From NCBI RefSeq assembly GCF_004022485.1, contig NZ_CP034951.1, positions 3,162,001-3,226,000 of the forward strand: 64,000 nucleotides of DNA, read 5' to 3'. Of this stretch, positions 63,687 to 64,000 are shown piece after piece; position 1 is the stretch's first letter, and each line of letters begins with the position of its first letter. The notes beneath the pieces were generated by a model that saw nothing but the letters and a program-made list of their open reading frames with translations, had not been told where the DNA came from and did no database searches. Origin of the DNA: Aequorivita sp. H23M31 (GTDB lineage Bacteria > Bacteroidota > Bacteroidia > Flavobacteriales > Flavobacteriaceae). The translations under genes and the position numbers were made by a program.

Positions 63687-64000
63687 ATGAAAAAACTACA
63701 TAATTACATAACAGGGCAATGGCGAACAGGTAATGGGGAAGGAGTCCCAATGCACGATGCCATTACCGGTGAAGTTGTCGCACTTTCTGATACGGAAGGT
63801 CTTGACTTTGCCGAAATCTTACAATACGGTCGCGATAAAGGGAATGCCCTTAGAAAAATGACTTTCCAGGAACGCGGCAATATGCTAAAATCCCTTGCGC
63901 TTCATCTCGTAAAAAAGAAAGCCGATTTCTACGAAATAAGTTACCGAACAGGAGCTACAAAAGTGGATAGCTGGATTGATATTGAAGGAGGTTTTGGAAA
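63687..64000 (+). CDS. paaZ: PaaZ: oxepin-CoA hydrolase / semialdehyde dehydrogenase (5' part)
   Basis: The first 104 codons are in the window, starting MKKLHNYITGQWRTGNGEGVPMHDAITGEVVAL, and matching the N-terminal aldehyde dehydrogenase domain of PaaZ (GNALRKMTFQERGNMLKSLALHL, ISYRTGATKVDSWIDIEGGFG). PaaZ opens the oxepin ring and oxidises the aldehyde in aerobic phenylacetate catabolism, upstream of the PaaJ thiolase step. Cut by the window end. Confidence 0.88.
   Translation, partial: MKKLHNYITGQWRTGNGEGVPMHDAITGEVVALSDTEGLDFAEILQYGRDKGNALRKMTFQERGNMLKSLALHLVKKKADFYEISYRTGATKVDSWIDIEGGFG

Overview
The window reads as chromosomal DNA of a marine-type Flavobacteriaceae bacterium (Bacteroidota). 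Evidence: low GC, promoters of the Bacteroidota type (TTTG, about 19 nt, TAnnTTTG) before ffh and tRNA-Phe, a type IX secretion sorting domain on one secreted protein, many families typical of the group (DUF2911, DUF6588-like, tricorn-like S41 and S9 peptidases, QueE, LptC-TPR-porin-CoaX block), and short palindromic repeats common in flavobacterial intergenic DNA.

Layout. 1-5669: minus-strand block with a cut M28 peptidase, a beta carbonic anhydrase and a tricorn-like protease. 6137-9356: a DoxX-like gene and an ECF sigma gene diverge from a 17-bp palindrome; the sigma gene converges on a secreted propeller protein, and the space between is filled by 28 copies of a 26/27-bp palindromic repeat. 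9827-15657: DEAD-box helicase, an acidic orphan, a decayed S74-chaperone remnant and three tandem paralogous secreted proteins. 15988-27202: thioredoxin, GtrA, aldehyde dehydrogenase, S9 peptidase, a tyrosine phosphatase bracketed by two AAATCG arrays, SMR exporter, aldo/keto reductase, ffh, a four-helix-bundle gene killed by one TGA, folD. 27256-36640: envelope and housekeeping genes (DCC protein, AI-2E-type permease, DUF853 ATPase, queE, gyrB, outer-membrane protein). 36943: mdh. 37988-44366: a nine-gene minus-strand operon matching the arsenosugar-biosynthesis neighbourhood (peroxidase-like CMD protein, ArsS radical SAM, rhodanese, two marker glycosyltransferases, purine nucleoside phosphorylase, sterol-desaturase-type hydroxylase, DUF547). 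45442-46827: a complete IS4-family element with terminal inverted repeats and a 9-bp target duplication. 46886-56278: DUF488, tryptophan 2,3-dioxygenase, a PpiD-like foldase and an envelope operon (coaX, porin, TPR, lptC, CNNM-type protein). 56423: tRNA-Phe. 56872-61496: Ntn amidase, then soluble and membrane pyrophosphatases in tandem. 61767-64000: a phenylacetate-degradation segment with a frameshifted thiolase, a MazEF-type toxin-antitoxin pair and the start of paaZ.

Most striking non-gene signals: the 28-copy palindromic array at 7341-8110; short tandem repeats with period exactly 7 at about 17 intergenic sites, each with its own heptamer, several ending right at a start or stop codon; and two period-6 arrays sitting directly 3' of genes. 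The most interesting pathway is the arsenosugar-type operon, which carries enzymes for adenosyl transfer, base removal and glycosylation but no arsenic methyltransferase within the window.
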